A stretch of DNA of 24,463 nt from Streptomyces sp. NRRL F-6676 (GTDB lineage Bacteria; Actinomycetota; Actinomycetes; Streptomycetales; Streptomycetaceae). The notes below the pieces were generated by a model. That model was not told the DNA's origin and searched no databases. It saw only the letters and a program-made list of their open reading frames with translations. The position numbers and the translations under genes were made by a program. Positions within the stretch are counted from its first letter, which is position 1; each line of letters opens with the position of its first letter. The stretch is from positions 1 through 24,463 of the forward strand of contig NZ_JOHS01000073.1 in the NCBI RefSeq assembly GCF_000725625.1. The letters are read 5' to 3'. Of the stretch, positions 14,673-22,494 are shown in pieces.

Positions 14673-15413
14673 ATGACGAGCGATGCGGACATACGCGGTC
14701 CCCAGGAGGGCGGCGCGGGCGGGGAGTCGGGGGACGGGGCGACGGTGCTCCTGGTCGAGGACGAGGAGTCCATAGCCGACGTCCTCGCGATCGCCCTGCG
14801 CTACCACCGCTTCCAGGTGATGCGGGCGGGCACGGTCCGCGAGGCCCTCGCGCTCACCGAACGGGTACGGCCCGACGCGGCACTCCTCGACGTCATGCTC
14901 CCGGACGGCGACGGCCGCGCCCTGGGCAAGGAACTGCGCGCCCGGCAGCCCGACCTGGCGGTGGTGTTCGTGACCGCGCGCGACGCGCCCGCGGAGATCG
15001 TCGGCGCGCTCGGCTTCGGCGACGACTACATCACCAAGCCGTTCCACATCGACGAGGTCGTCGCCCGGGTCACGGCGGTGCTGCGCCGCACCCGGTCCGC
15101 CGACGTCCTCCCGCAGCGCCCGCCGCTGCGCTACGGGGACCTGGAGCTGGACGAGACGACGTACAGCGTGCACCGCGCGGGCCGCTCGGTCGAGCTCACC
15201 CCCACCGAGTACGCGCTGCTGCGGTTCCTGGTGCGCAACGGCGGGCGCGTCGTGACCAAGGAGCAACTGCTGCGCCACGTCTGGGAGTACGAGCACGCGC
15301 CGGCGGAGTCGACGGTGGTGGAGACGTACATCAGCTATCTGCGCCGCAAGCTGGCCCCGCTGGGGCCGCCGCTGATCACGACGCGGCGCGGCGTCGGATA
15401 CGGGCTGGCATGA
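14673..15413 (+). CDS. OmpR/PhoB-family response regulator
   Basis: This 246-aa protein has a receiver domain at about 24-140: acidic residues in LLVEDEE, phospho-acceptor Asp73 in ALLDVMLPDGDG, and Lys122 in YITKPFH. A C-terminal winged-helix DNA-binding domain lies at about 155-245 (LTPTEYALLRFLVRNGGRVVTKEQLLRHVW, then YISYLRRKLAP and TTRRGVGYGLA). The first 23 residues are a flexible Gly/Asp-rich extension. Its stop overlaps the kinase start (ATGA), so the two are co-translated. The target genes probably include its own and the divergent MMPL exporter. Confidence 0.95.
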   Translation: MTSDADIRGPQEGGAGGESGDGATVLLVEDEESIADVLAIALRYHRFQVMRAGTVREALALTERVRPDAALLDVMLPDGDGRALGKELRARQPDLAVVFVTARDAPAEIVGALGFGDDYITKPFHIDEVVARVTAVLRRTRSADVLPQRPPLRYGDLELDETTYSVHRAGRSVELTPTEYALLRFLVRNGGRVVTKEQLLRHVWEYEHAPAESTVVETYISYLRRKLAPLGPPLITTRRGVGYGLA

Positions 15414-16966
15414 GGCGCCCCGCGCGAACCGAAGCGAACCAACCCGCGCGAACCGGAGCGAGCCGCCCCGCACCCATCGACGTGCGGCGTCCCGCGCGCC
15501 CGCGGGGGTTCCGCCTCGCCGTCCCGCGGCTGTTCGGCCGGCCGCGCGGGCTGCACTCCCTGCGGGCCCAGCTGACGCTGGTGAACGTGGCGTTGCTGGC
15601 GGTCGGCGTGGTCGCGGCGACGACGGTCACCCTGATGGGGGCCGGGCACTACCTGCTCGGCCAGATCGACACACATCTGCTCCGCAACCGCGACTCGCTG
15701 TCCGAGTCGGACCTCACCCTGCGCCAGTTGGACTCCCTGGGCGCCATGGCCGTCGTCCGGGAGGGACTGCTGCCGCAGGACGACGGGTCGGGGACACCGA
15801 ACGAGACGTTCGCGGCGGTCGACCGGGACGGCACCGTCCTGAAGGTGGCCCAGCTGACTCCGACCAGCGCGCAGCGGGCGCTCGCGGCGGCGGTCGGGGA
15901 CCCCGCGGCGTTCGCCACCGCCGACGAACCGCGGAACGTGACCCTCAACGGCGACCTCTACCGGGCGACCGCCGCGCGCCTGGACGACGGCTCCTACGTC
16001 CTGTTCGCCACCTCGACCGAGGGGCTGAAGCAGGGCATCGCCAAGGCGCTCCGGCTCGATCTGACCGTGGGCGGGCTGCTGCTGGCGCTGCTGTTCTGTC
16101 TGACGATGGTCCATGTGCGGCGGCGGATGCGGCCGCTCGAGGACATGGTGGAGACGTCGTCGGCGATCGCCGAGGGCGATCTGACCCGGCGGGTGCCGTC
16201 GCGGCGCGAGACCAGCCTGGAGGTGGAACAGCTGCGCCTCGCGCTCAACTCGATGCTGCACCAGGTCGAGTCGGCGTACCGCACGCGCGAGCGCAGCGCG
16301 GCCCAGCTGCGTCACTTCGTCGCCGACGCCTCGCACGAGCTGCGCACCCCGCTCTCCGCGATCCGCGGCTATCTCCAGCTGTACGAGCGGGGCATGCTGA
16401 CCGACCCGGACGAGCGCAAGCGGGCCTGGGACCGGATGAACGGCGAGGTGGACCGGATGGGGCGCCTCGTCGACGAGCTGCTGACCCTGGCCCGGCTGGA
16501 CCAGCGGCCCGAGCTGCGGCTGCGCAACGTGGACGTGAGCCGGCTGGTGCGGGACGCGGCGGAGGACCTGCGCGCGCAGCAGCCGGACCGCCCCGTCTCC
16601 GTCGCGGCGTCCGGCGCCCTGCTGGTCCGCGCCGACGAGTCCGGGCTGCGCCAGGTGCTGGGCAACCTGGTGACCAACGTCCGCACCCACACCCTGCCGG
16701 ACGTTCCCGTCCGCCTCTCCGCGGTGCGGTCCGACGGCACGGTCCGCCTGACCGTCGCCGACGAGGGCCCGGGCCTGCCGGAGGAGGACGCGGCCCGCAT
16801 GTTCGACCGCTTCTTCCGCGCCGGCTCCACGGCGGGCAGCGGCCTGGGCCTGGCCATAGTCCAGGGAGTGGTCGAGGCCCACCACGGCGACGTGGCGGCC
16901 ACGACGGCCCCGGGCAAGGGGCTGACGGTGACGGTGGTGCTGCCGGCGGGGGTGAAGGGGGAGTGA
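15410..16966 (+). CDS. Membrane sensor histidine kinase
   Basis: This 518-aa kinase has a basic cytoplasmic N-terminus of about 50 residues, helix 1 at about 55-78, an extracytoplasmic sensor of about 135 residues, and helix 2 near 215-235. A HAMP linker follows, then the dimerisation domain with phospho-acceptor His309 in FVADASHELRTPLSAIRGY. The ATPase domain contains GLRQVLGNLVTNVRTHT (N box), VADEGPGLPEEDAARMFDRFF (G1/F) and GSGLGLAIVQGVVEAHHG (G2). It phosphorylates the response regulator encoded by the overlapping upstream gene. The N-terminus is odd: a degenerate eight-residue repeat (RPARTEAN, QPARTGAS, RPAPIDVR). The stimulus is unknown; the outside sensor suggests an envelope signal. 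Confidence 0.95.
   Translation: MRRPARTEANQPARTGASRPAPIDVRRPARPRGFRLAVPRLFGRPRGLHSLRAQLTLVNVALLAVGVVAATTVTLMGAGHYLLGQIDTHLLRNRDSLSESDLTLRQLDSLGAMAVVREGLLPQDDGSGTPNETFAAVDRDGTVLKVAQLTPTSAQRALAAAVGDPAAFATADEPRNVTLNGDLYRATAARLDDGSYVLFATSTEGLKQGIAKALRLDLTVGGLLLALLFCLTMVHVRRRMRPLEDMVETSSAIAEGDLTRRVPSRRETSLEVEQLRLALNSMLHQVESAYRTRERSAAQLRHFVADASHELRTPLSAIRGYLQLYERGMLTDPDERKRAWDRMNGEVDRMGRLVDELLTLARLDQRPELRLRNVDVSRLVRDAAEDLRAQQPDRPVSVAASGALLVRADESGLRQVLGNLVTNVRTHTLPDVPVRLSAVRSDGTVRLTVADEGPGLPEEDAARMFDRFFRAGSTAGSGLGLAIVQGVVEAHHGDVAATTAPGKGLTVTVVLPAGVKGE
15421..15464 (+). repeat. 24-bp-period direct repeat inside the kinase 5' end
   Basis: CGCGCGAACCGAAGCGAACC (15421-15440) recurs at 15445-15464 with two substitutions. 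It encodes the xPARTxAx repeats of the kinase N-terminus. This looks like replication-slippage expansion of a basic tail. Confidence 0.7.
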
Positions 16967-16977
16967 GCGGTTCGCCA

Positions 16978-17049
16978 CGCCCGGCCGGTCGGCGTCCTCG
17001 GACTCCCGCCGCCTGGACGGAGTTCACCGCCTCACTGCGCGGCCGGGCG
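16978..17049. terminator. Weak inverted repeat between convergent genes
   Basis: CGCCCGGCCG (16978-16987) and CGGCCGGGCG (17040-17049) are complementary over 10 bp but separated by 52 bases. They fill most of the 85-bp gap between the kinase stop and the convergent phosphoesterase stop. The long loop makes termination uncertain. Confidence 0.3.
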
Positions 17050-17051
17050 GA

Positions 17052-18281
17052 TCACGTCTGCTTCGACGCCAGTTCCACCACCGTGATGTCCGACGGGGCG
17101 CCGACCCTTGTCGGTGGGCCCCAGGCGCCGGCGCCTCGGGTGACGTAGAGCTGGGTGTCGCCGTAGGTGTCCAGGCCGGCGGACGTGGGGTTGGCGGCCG
17201 CGGCGACGAAGTTGCCGGGGAAGAGCTGGCCGCCGTGGGTGTGACCGGAGAGTTGCAGGTCGACGCCGTACGTGACCGCGTCGTGGATCTGGGCGGGCTG
17301 GTGGGCCATCAGCACCACCGCGCGGGAGGTGTCGCGGTCGCCCAGCGCGCGGGCGAAGTCCGGGCCCTGGCCCTCGCTCTCGCCCTGGAGGTCGTTCACG
17401 CCGGCCAGGTCGAAGGCGGGGAGTTCCGTGCGGGCGTTCTCCAGGGGGTGCAGGCCCAGGTCGCGGACCTCCTCCACCCACTGTTCGGCGCCCGAGAAGT
17501 ACTCGTGGTTGCCGGTGACGAAGTAGCTGCCGTGCCGGGCGCGTAGCTGGGCCAGTGGGGCGGCCGCCGGGCCCAGGTCCTTGACGCTGCCGTCCACCAG
17601 GTCGCCGACCACCGCGATCAGGTCCGGCTGCGTCGCGTTCACCGTGTCCACCACGCGCTGCGCGAAGCCCCGGCCGAGGACCGGGCCCAGGTGGATGTCG
17701 CTCACCACCGCGATCCGGAAGCCGTGCGCCCCGCGCGGCAGCTTCGCCAGGGGGATCGTGATCCGCTTCACCCGGGGGCCGTTCAGGACGCCGTACGTGC
17801 CGAGGCCGACCGTCCCGACGGCCGCCGTCGCGACCGCGCCGCCCACCACCCGGGAGACGAACAACCGGCGGGAGGGGGCCGGGGGCTCCTCCGCCGCCGC
17901 TTCGGGTTCCGGGGTCGGCGGGACCGTCTCCGGGACCGCCTCCCGTGTCTCCACGCGCGCCCGGCGTGCCACCAGCCGCCGCACCAGCGGGCGTACCGCC
18001 TCGCCGACGAGCAGCGCCAGCAGCAGGTACAGGCACAGCGCCATCCACAGGAAGCCCGGCCAGCCCAGCGTCCGCTGGAGCCAGAACGGGGCGTGCGCCT
18101 GTTCCGCGATCAGCGCGCCGAACATCAGCAGCGGACCGGCCACGAACACCACCGTGCCGGTGCGGCGCGCGGCACCCGGGCCCGACGTGGTGTCGCGCAC
18201 CAGACGGCGCCACGCCCACCAGTGCAGCGCCACGAACGCGGCCAGCACCAGAAGCGCGGCCAGCACGAAGACGACGATCAC
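17052..18281 (-). CDS. Membrane-anchored metallophosphoesterase
   Basis: This 409-aa protein has three N-terminal helices (VFVLAALLVLAAFVALHWW; VVFVAGPLLMFGALIA; FLWMALCLYLLLALLVG), then a charged linker. A further helix near SRRLFVSRVVGGAVATAAVGTVG has a twin-arginine look. The catalytic domain carries every calcineurin-like motif: VVSDIHLG with Asp195 and His197, VVGDLVDG, VTGNHEYF, LMAHQPAQ and LSGHTHGGQ. These residues bind two metals and hydrolyse phosphoesters, in YkuE/YaeI relatives probably phospholipid or lipid-linked substrates. The GTG at 18281 is chosen for an upstream GGAGGAACGGGG. It follows the small membrane protein gene by 37 bases and is probably co-transcribed with it. Confidence 0.9.
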   Translation of the reverse strand: MIVVFVLAALLVLAAFVALHWWAWRRLVRDTTSGPGAARRTGTVVFVAGPLLMFGALIAEQAHAPFWLQRTLGWPGFLWMALCLYLLLALLVGEAVRPLVRRLVARRARVETREAVPETVPPTPEPEAAAEEPPAPSRRLFVSRVVGGAVATAAVGTVGLGTYGVLNGPRVKRITIPLAKLPRGAHGFRIAVVSDIHLGPVLGRGFAQRVVDTVNATQPDLIAVVGDLVDGSVKDLGPAAAPLAQLRARHGSYFVTGNHEYFSGAEQWVEEVRDLGLHPLENARTELPAFDLAGVNDLQGESEGQGPDFARALGDRDTSRAVVLMAHQPAQIHDAVTYGVDLQLSGHTHGGQLFPGNFVAAAANPTSAGLDTYGDTQLYVTRGAGAWGPPTRVGAPSDITVVELASKQT

Positions 18282-18318
18282 GGTTCCCCGTTCCTCCAGC
18301 CGTACCGCCGTGACCGCC

Positions 18319-18561
18319 CTATGCGGTACGACGCAGTGCGCGCAGACCGCGCAACCCAATGCCCCCGACGACCGTCCCCAATACGAAGGAGACGACGGCG
18401 AGCGTCAGATGCACCCAGAAGTACGCCGTCGGGTTCCCCGCGTCGTCGAACGCGAGACCACTGCCGTCTTTCCATAGGTTTTTAATGAAAGTGACCCAAA
18501 TGACCCAGCTCCACGCCCCGAAGGCGAGCAGGAACCAGGAGACGGGTCGGCTGAGCTTCAT
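18319..18561 (-). CDS. SCO4848-type small membrane protein
   Basis: This 80-aa protein has two hydrophobic segments (VSWFLLAFGAWSWVIWVTFI and WVHLTLAVVSFVLGTVVGGIGLRGL) flanking a short acidic loop (LAFDDAGNPTAY). I recall this as the conserved actinobacterial family named after S. coelicolor SCO4848, of unknown function, always near a D,D-carboxypeptidase. The ATG at 18561 has no Shine-Dalgarno sequence but has a -10 box at the leaderless distance. It is divergent from the carboxypeptidase gene across a 139-bp spacer. Confidence 0.85.
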   Translation of the reverse strand: MKLSRPVSWFLLAFGAWSWVIWVTFIKNLWKDGSGLAFDDAGNPTAYFWVHLTLAVVSFVLGTVVGGIGLRGLRALRRTA

Positions 18562-18567
18562 ACGGTC

Positions 18568-18573
18568 AGTATC
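18568..18573 (-). promoter_or_regulatory. -10 element GATACT for the SCO4848-type gene
   Basis: On the minus strand GATACT is followed by six bases and then the ATG at 18561, which predicts a transcript starting at the start codon. No -35 box is recognisable. Confidence 0.45.
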
Positions 18574-18687
18574 ACCGGTGGGCGGACGCGCCCGGCAGGC
18601 GGGTGGGGCGGCAACCGGAGCGGCTGGTTCCGGCCGCGTGGACGCGGAACGGCCGAAGGGGGGTGCGACGCCGGCACCTTCGCCCGG

Positions 18688-18693
18688 TACGTT
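18688..18693 (+). promoter_or_regulatory. -10 element TACGTT for the D,D-carboxypeptidase gene
   Basis: TACGTT ends seven bases before the GTG at 18701, and no ribosome site is present between them, again predicting a leaderless message. The pair with the minus-strand box at 18568-18573 would make this a leaderless divergent promoter. Confidence 0.4.
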
Positions 18694-18700
18694 GCCCTCC

Positions 18701-20098
18701 GTGCCCGCTTCCCACGCCAAGAACGGCAGGCGCCGCGCGCCGGTCGCCGCCGTCGCGCTGCTGTCCCTGCCCGCACTGCCGTTCGCGGTGCCCGGCACCG
18801 CCTTCGCGGCACCGATGCCGCCCAGTCCGGGCGCGAGCGCCAGTACGGATGCGGCGCACACCCCGGGTGCGGGTGCGAGTGCGAGTACGAGTGCGAGCAG
18901 CAGTGCCGGTGCCAGTGCGGACCCCAGCTCCGGTGCGACGGCCGCCGGCAGCGCCTCCGCCACTCCCCCGGCGACGATGTCGGCCGTCGGCGGGGCCCGG
19001 CTCGGGCTGCCCGGGACGCAGGCCGAGCTCGGCAGTGGCGCGCCGGTGCTGCCGAAGGACATCACCGCCCGTTCCTGGATCGTCGCCGACGCCGAGTCCG
19101 GCGACGTCCTCGCCGCGCACAACGCGCACTGGAAGCTGCCCCCGGCCAGCACCCAGAAGATGCTGTTCGCCGACACGCTGCTGCCCAAGCTGCTCCCCCG
19201 GACCACCGAGCACAAGGTGACCGCCTCCGACCTGGCCGGCATGGGCGCCGGCTCCAGCGTGGTCCCGCTGCACAAGGGCCAGACGTACTCCGTGCGCGAC
19301 CTCTGGCTCGGCGTCTTCCTGAAGTCCGGCAACGACGCCGTGCACGTGCTCTCCGCGATGAACGGCGGCATCGACGCCACCGTCGACGACATGCAGGCGC
19401 ACGCCAAGAAGCTGCGCGCGCTGGACACGACCGTGGTCGACCCGGACGGGTACGACGCCCCGAAGCAGGTCTCCTCCGCGTACGACCTGACGCTGATCGC
19501 CCGCTCGGGGCTTCAGAAGAAGGACTTCCGGGAGTACTGCTCCACCGTGACGGCCACCCTCCCCGGCGCCCCCGCCAAGAGCGGCGGGAAGAGGACGAGC
19601 GGCACGATCGAGATACGCAACACCAACCGGCTGCTGGCCGGGGACACCGACGTCACCCCCTACCCGGGCCTCGCCGGCGTGAAGAACGGCAACACCACCA
19701 AGGCCGGCGCCACCTTCACCGGGGTCGCCGAACGCGGCGGCCGGGTGCTGCTCGTCACGGTGATGAACCCGGAGAACGGCGCGCACAACGAGGTCTACAA
19801 GGAGGCCGCCAAGCTACTCGACTGGGGGTTCTCGGCGGCGGGCAAGGCCACGCCGGTCGGTGAGCTGGTCGCCCCCGTCGGCGCGGAGAGCGAGGGCTCC
19901 GGCAGCGGTACGCCGACGGCCGCGCCCGCGCCGTCCGCCGAGCCGGTGGCCGTCTCGGCCGTGCGGGGCGGGTCCGGCGGGATGGGGGTGGCGCTGGGGA
20001 TGGCCGGCGGGCTGCTGGTGCTGCTCGCCGCCGGTGTCTGGCTGGTCAACCGCCGCTGGCCGCTGCCGGGTTCGGCGCGGCGCGGGAAGGGCGAGTGA
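18701..20098 (+). CDS. D-alanyl-D-alanine carboxypeptidase (penicillin-binding protein, class C type), membrane anchored
   Basis: This 465-aa protein trims the terminal D-Ala of peptidoglycan stem peptides outside the cell. A signal peptide (RRRAPVAAVALLSLPALPFAVPGTAFA) is followed by a Ser/Ala/Gly low-complexity spacer built from GTGCGA-like repeats (about 18825-18945). The catalytic domain has Ser150-Thr-Gln-Lys153 in PASTQKM and Ser209-Gly-Asn211. The third box reads Lys328-Asn-Gly330 in AGVKNGNTTKAG rather than the usual KTG. A C-terminal helix (GVALGMAGGLLVLLAAGVWLV) and a basic end anchor it in the membrane. The GTG at 18701 is chosen because it fits the signal peptide and the -10 box. 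Its 3' end overlaps the convergent YihY gene by 53 bp. Confidence 0.92.
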   Translation: MPASHAKNGRRRAPVAAVALLSLPALPFAVPGTAFAAPMPPSPGASASTDAAHTPGAGASASTSASSSAGASADPSSGATAAGSASATPPATMSAVGGARLGLPGTQAELGSGAPVLPKDITARSWIVADAESGDVLAAHNAHWKLPPASTQKMLFADTLLPKLLPRTTEHKVTASDLAGMGAGSSVVPLHKGQTYSVRDLWLGVFLKSGNDAVHVLSAMNGGIDATVDDMQAHAKKLRALDTTVVDPDGYDAPKQVSSAYDLTLIARSGLQKKDFREYCSTVTATLPGAPAKSGGKRTSGTIEIRNTNRLLAGDTDVTPYPGLAGVKNGNTTKAGATFTGVAERGGRVLLVTVMNPENGAHNEVYKEAAKLLDWGFSAAGKATPVGELVAPVGAESEGSGSGTPTAAPAPSAEPVAVSAVRGGSGGMGVALGMAGGLLVLLAAGVWLVNRRWPLPGSARRGKGE

Positions 20099-20957
20099 CC
20101 CCCTCCTCGGCCTTGCTGCCCGTCGCCGTCCAGGAGGCGCAGTACAGCACGAGTTTGGCCGTGAAGTTGATCCACAGCAGCAGCGCGACCGGCACGCCGA
20201 AGGCGCCGTACATGCTCTTCGCGGCGACGCCCTGGAGGTAGCCGCTCAGCAGCAGCTTGAGCACCTCGAAGCCGACGGCGCCGAGCAGCGCGGCGACGAA
20301 CAGCCGGTGCCGGGAGGGCTCGACACCGGGCAGCAGGGTCAGGACGTACAGCAGGAGCAGGAAGTCGGCGAGGACGGCGACGGCGAACGCGGCGAGTTGC
20401 AGCAGCGCGCGGCCCCAGCCGGCCTCCTCCAGGCCGAGCCGGTCGGCGCTCCAGCCGACCAGCGCGGTGGCGATCGCGGAGGCGGCCAGGGTGAGGAGGA
20501 CGGCGCCGCCGAAACCGACGAGGACGCCCGCGTCCTTGACCCGGCGCAGGACGGGGTTCTCCTCGTCGTCGGGCAGTTCCCAGACCGTGCGCAGGCAGTC
20601 CCGCATGGCGTCGACCCAGCCGATGCCGGTGAACAGCAGGACGACGGCCGCGATGACGCCGACGGTGCCGGCGTTGTCGACCAGGCCGTGGATGTCGAGT
20701 TCGTCGGCGATGCCGGGGACCTGGTCGGCGATGCGGTTCTGGAGGGTGCGCTGCTGGGCGTCGCTGAGGGCGGCGGTGCCGAGGGTGGCGGCGAGGGTCA
20801 GGACGGGGAAGAGGGCGACGAAGCTGGTGAAGGTCATCGCGGCGGCGAGGCGGGTCCACTTGACGCGGTCCAGGCGTTCGTAGGAGCGCCAGGCGTGGGT
20901 GGTCATGAGGTGGGCCAGGGCGGGGCCGACGCCGGGGAGTCTTTTCAGCCAGTCCAT
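20046..20957 (-). CDS. YihY/UPF0761-family integral membrane protein
   Basis: This 303-aa protein begins MDWLKRLPGVGPALAHLMTTHAWRSYERLDRVKWTRLAAAMTFTSFVALFPVLTLAAT, the amphipathic start and first helix typical of YihY proteins, which were once called ribonuclease BN in error. About six membrane helices follow, including VIAAVVLLFTGIGWVDAMRDCLRTVW and FGVPVALLLWINFTAKLVLYCASW, the two most conserved blocks. The role is unproven; transport is often suspected. The start at 20957 follows AGGATC and, further up, GGGGAG. Its last 17 codons, a Ser/Pro/Ala-rich tail, lie antisense to the end of the carboxypeptidase gene. Confidence 0.92.
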   Translation of the reverse strand: MDWLKRLPGVGPALAHLMTTHAWRSYERLDRVKWTRLAAAMTFTSFVALFPVLTLAATLGTAALSDAQQRTLQNRIADQVPGIADELDIHGLVDNAGTVGVIAAVVLLFTGIGWVDAMRDCLRTVWELPDDEENPVLRRVKDAGVLVGFGGAVLLTLAASAIATALVGWSADRLGLEEAGWGRALLQLAAFAVAVLADFLLLLYVLTLLPGVEPSRHRLFVAALLGAVGFEVLKLLLSGYLQGVAAKSMYGAFGVPVALLLWINFTAKLVLYCASWTATGSKAEEGVTRPSRAAPNPAAASGG

Positions 20958-21064
20958 GATCCTGACGCTCCCCTGTTGTCGGTGGCTTGATGTGCCCGTC
21001 GGCCGCTCGATGTGCGGTTACCCGCCGACGGCGCCGGTAGCGGCATGAGGAACGGCGTGTTTTG

Positions 21065-21082
21065 GAAGGGTACGTACCCTTC
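21065..21082. promoter_or_regulatory. 18-bp perfect palindrome GAAGGGTACGTACCCTTC (probable operator)
   Basis: Every base pairs across the centre. It lies 20 bases before the SDR start at 21103, exactly where the -35 box and spacer should be relative to a TACCGT -10 (21090-21095). Binding here should block the promoter. The divergent YihY gene starts 108 bp away on the other side. I do not know the cognate regulator, and none is encoded adjacent. Confidence 0.65.
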
Positions 21083-21102
21083 TGACCGATACCGTCGGGC
21101 GC

Positions 21103-21858
21103 ATGATGGACGGTTATCGACCTCCCACCTCTCTGCTCGTTCTCGGGGGTACGTCCGAGATCGCGCTGGCCACCGCCCGGCGGCTGATCGCGCGGCGGAC
21201 GCGGCTCGTGTGGCTGGCCGGGCGGCCCTCGCCGGCGCTGGAGAAGGCCGCCGAGCAGATCCGCCGGGCCGGCGCGGACGTCCGTACCGTCGCCTTCGAC
21301 GCGCTCGACCCCGAGGCGCACGAGGCGGTGCTCGGCAAGGTGTTCGCCGAGGGCGACGTCGACATGGTGCTGCTGGCCTTCGGCGTGCCCGGCAACCAGG
21401 CCACCGACGAACGCGACCCGGTGGCCGCGGCCCGGGTCGCGCAGACCAACTACACCGGCGCGGTCTCGGCCGGACTGGTGTGCGGGAAGGCGCTGCAAAC
21501 ACAGGGGCACGGCTCGCTGGTCGTGCTGTCGTCCGTCGCCGGGGAGCGGGCCCGCCGCTCGGACTTCATCTACGGCTCCAGCAAGGCGGGCCTGGACACC
21601 TTCGCGCAGGGCCTGGGCGACGCCCTGTACGGCACCGGCGTGCACGTGATGGTCGTACGCCCCGGGTACGTCCGGACGGCGGCGAGCACCGAGCGGCCGG
21701 ACGTGCCGTTCACGACCACGCCGGAGGCGGTGGCGCGGGCGGTGGAGCTGGGGCTGCGGCGGCGCTCGGAGACGGTGTGGGTGCCGGGACGGCTGCGGGT
21801 GGTGATGTCGGCGCTGCGGCACGTGCCGCGGCCGCTGTTCCGCCTGCTGCCCATGTGA
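21103..21858 (+). CDS. Short-chain dehydrogenase/reductase, DprE2-like
   Basis: This 251-aa SDR has the cofactor-binding LLVLGGTSEIALATARRL (Gly15-Gly16-Thr-Ser-Glu-Ile), catalytic Ser144 in VVLSSVAG, and Tyr157 and Lys161 in IYGSSKAGLDTFAQGL. The GGTSEI start and the overall pattern resemble DprE2, which in mycobacteria reduces decaprenyl-phospho-keto-ribose to the arabinose donor. Streptomycetes are not known to make arabinogalactan, so the substrate here is open. ATG codons at 21103 and 21106 are both possible. Spacing from the TACCGT -10 box (7 bases) suggests a leaderless message from 21103. Likely regulated through the palindrome at 21065-21082. Confidence 0.9.
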   Translation: MMDGYRPPTSLLVLGGTSEIALATARRLIARRTRLVWLAGRPSPALEKAAEQIRRAGADVRTVAFDALDPEAHEAVLGKVFAEGDVDMVLLAFGVPGNQATDERDPVAAARVAQTNYTGAVSAGLVCGKALQTQGHGSLVVLSSVAGERARRSDFIYGSSKAGLDTFAQGLGDALYGTGVHVMVVRPGYVRTAASTERPDVPFTTTPEAVARAVELGLRRRSETVWVPGRLRVVMSALRHVPRPLFRLLPM

Positions 21859-21874
21859 GCGGGCAGGGACGGGC

Positions 21875-22453
21875 TCAGCGGGCGTGCAGGGAACTGTCCT
21901 CCGGGGCGGTCGCCTGCGGCGGGACCACCGTGGAGCCGAAGGGGAAGTCGCGCAGCTTGCGCCACACCCCGTCGGCCCCCTGCTCGTGCAGGCCGAAGCC
22001 GGTGCAGGGCCACTCGGCCGCGTAGCCGGCGAGTTCCTCGTAGGCGCGGTCCATCGCCGCCTCGTCGATGCCGTGGGCCACGGTGACGTGCGGGTGGTAG
22101 GGGAACTGCAATTCACGGGCGAGGGGCCCGGACGCCTCCCGCACCTGCCGCTGGAGCCAGGCGCACGCCTCGGCGCCCTCGACCACCTGGACGAACACCA
22201 CCGGCGACAGCGGCCGGAAGGTGCCCGTGCCGGACAGCCGCATCGGGAAGGGCCGGCCGGCCGCCGCGACCCGCGCCAGATGCGCCTCGACGGCCGGCAG
22301 GTCCGCCTCGTCGACCTCGGTCGGCGGCAGCAGGGTGACGTGCGTGGGGATGCCGTGGGCCGCGGCGTCGCCGAAGCCGACGCGCCGCTGCTGGAGCAGG
22401 GTGCCGTGCGGCTCCGGGACCGCGATCGACACACCGATCGTTACGGTCCCCAC
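21875..22453 (-). CDS. 2H phosphoesterase superfamily protein (2'-5' RNA ligase-like)
   Basis: This 192-aa protein has the two HxT motifs that define the superfamily: His38-Val-Thr40 in IPTHVTLLPP and His122-Val-Thr in YHPHVTVAHG. In relatives these histidines cleave or form 2'-5' or cyclic phosphodiester bonds in RNA or nucleotides. The GTG at 22453 is chosen because AAGGAG lies 5 bases upstream. The gene is convergent with the SDR gene across only 16 bp and lies downstream of trpS on the same strand, with a 246-bp gap. The actual substrate cannot be inferred from sequence. Confidence 0.88.
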   Translation of the reverse strand: MGTVTIGVSIAVPEPHGTLLQQRRVGFGDAAAHGIPTHVTLLPPTEVDEADLPAVEAHLARVAAAGRPFPMRLSGTGTFRPLSPVVFVQVVEGAEACAWLQRQVREASGPLARELQFPYHPHVTVAHGIDEAAMDRAYEELAGYAAEWPCTGFGLHEQGADGVWRKLRDFPFGSTVVPPQATAPEDSSLHAR

Positions 22454-22494
22454 GTCGTCTCCTTCGTCGTCGGGTCGGGCGTCGCCCCGGTCAT

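Noticed and set aside
19795..22434. An 879-codon minus-strand open frame crossing the YihY, SDR and 2H genes
   Set aside because: It runs out of frame through three well-supported genes and is low-complexity Arg/Pro/Ala.
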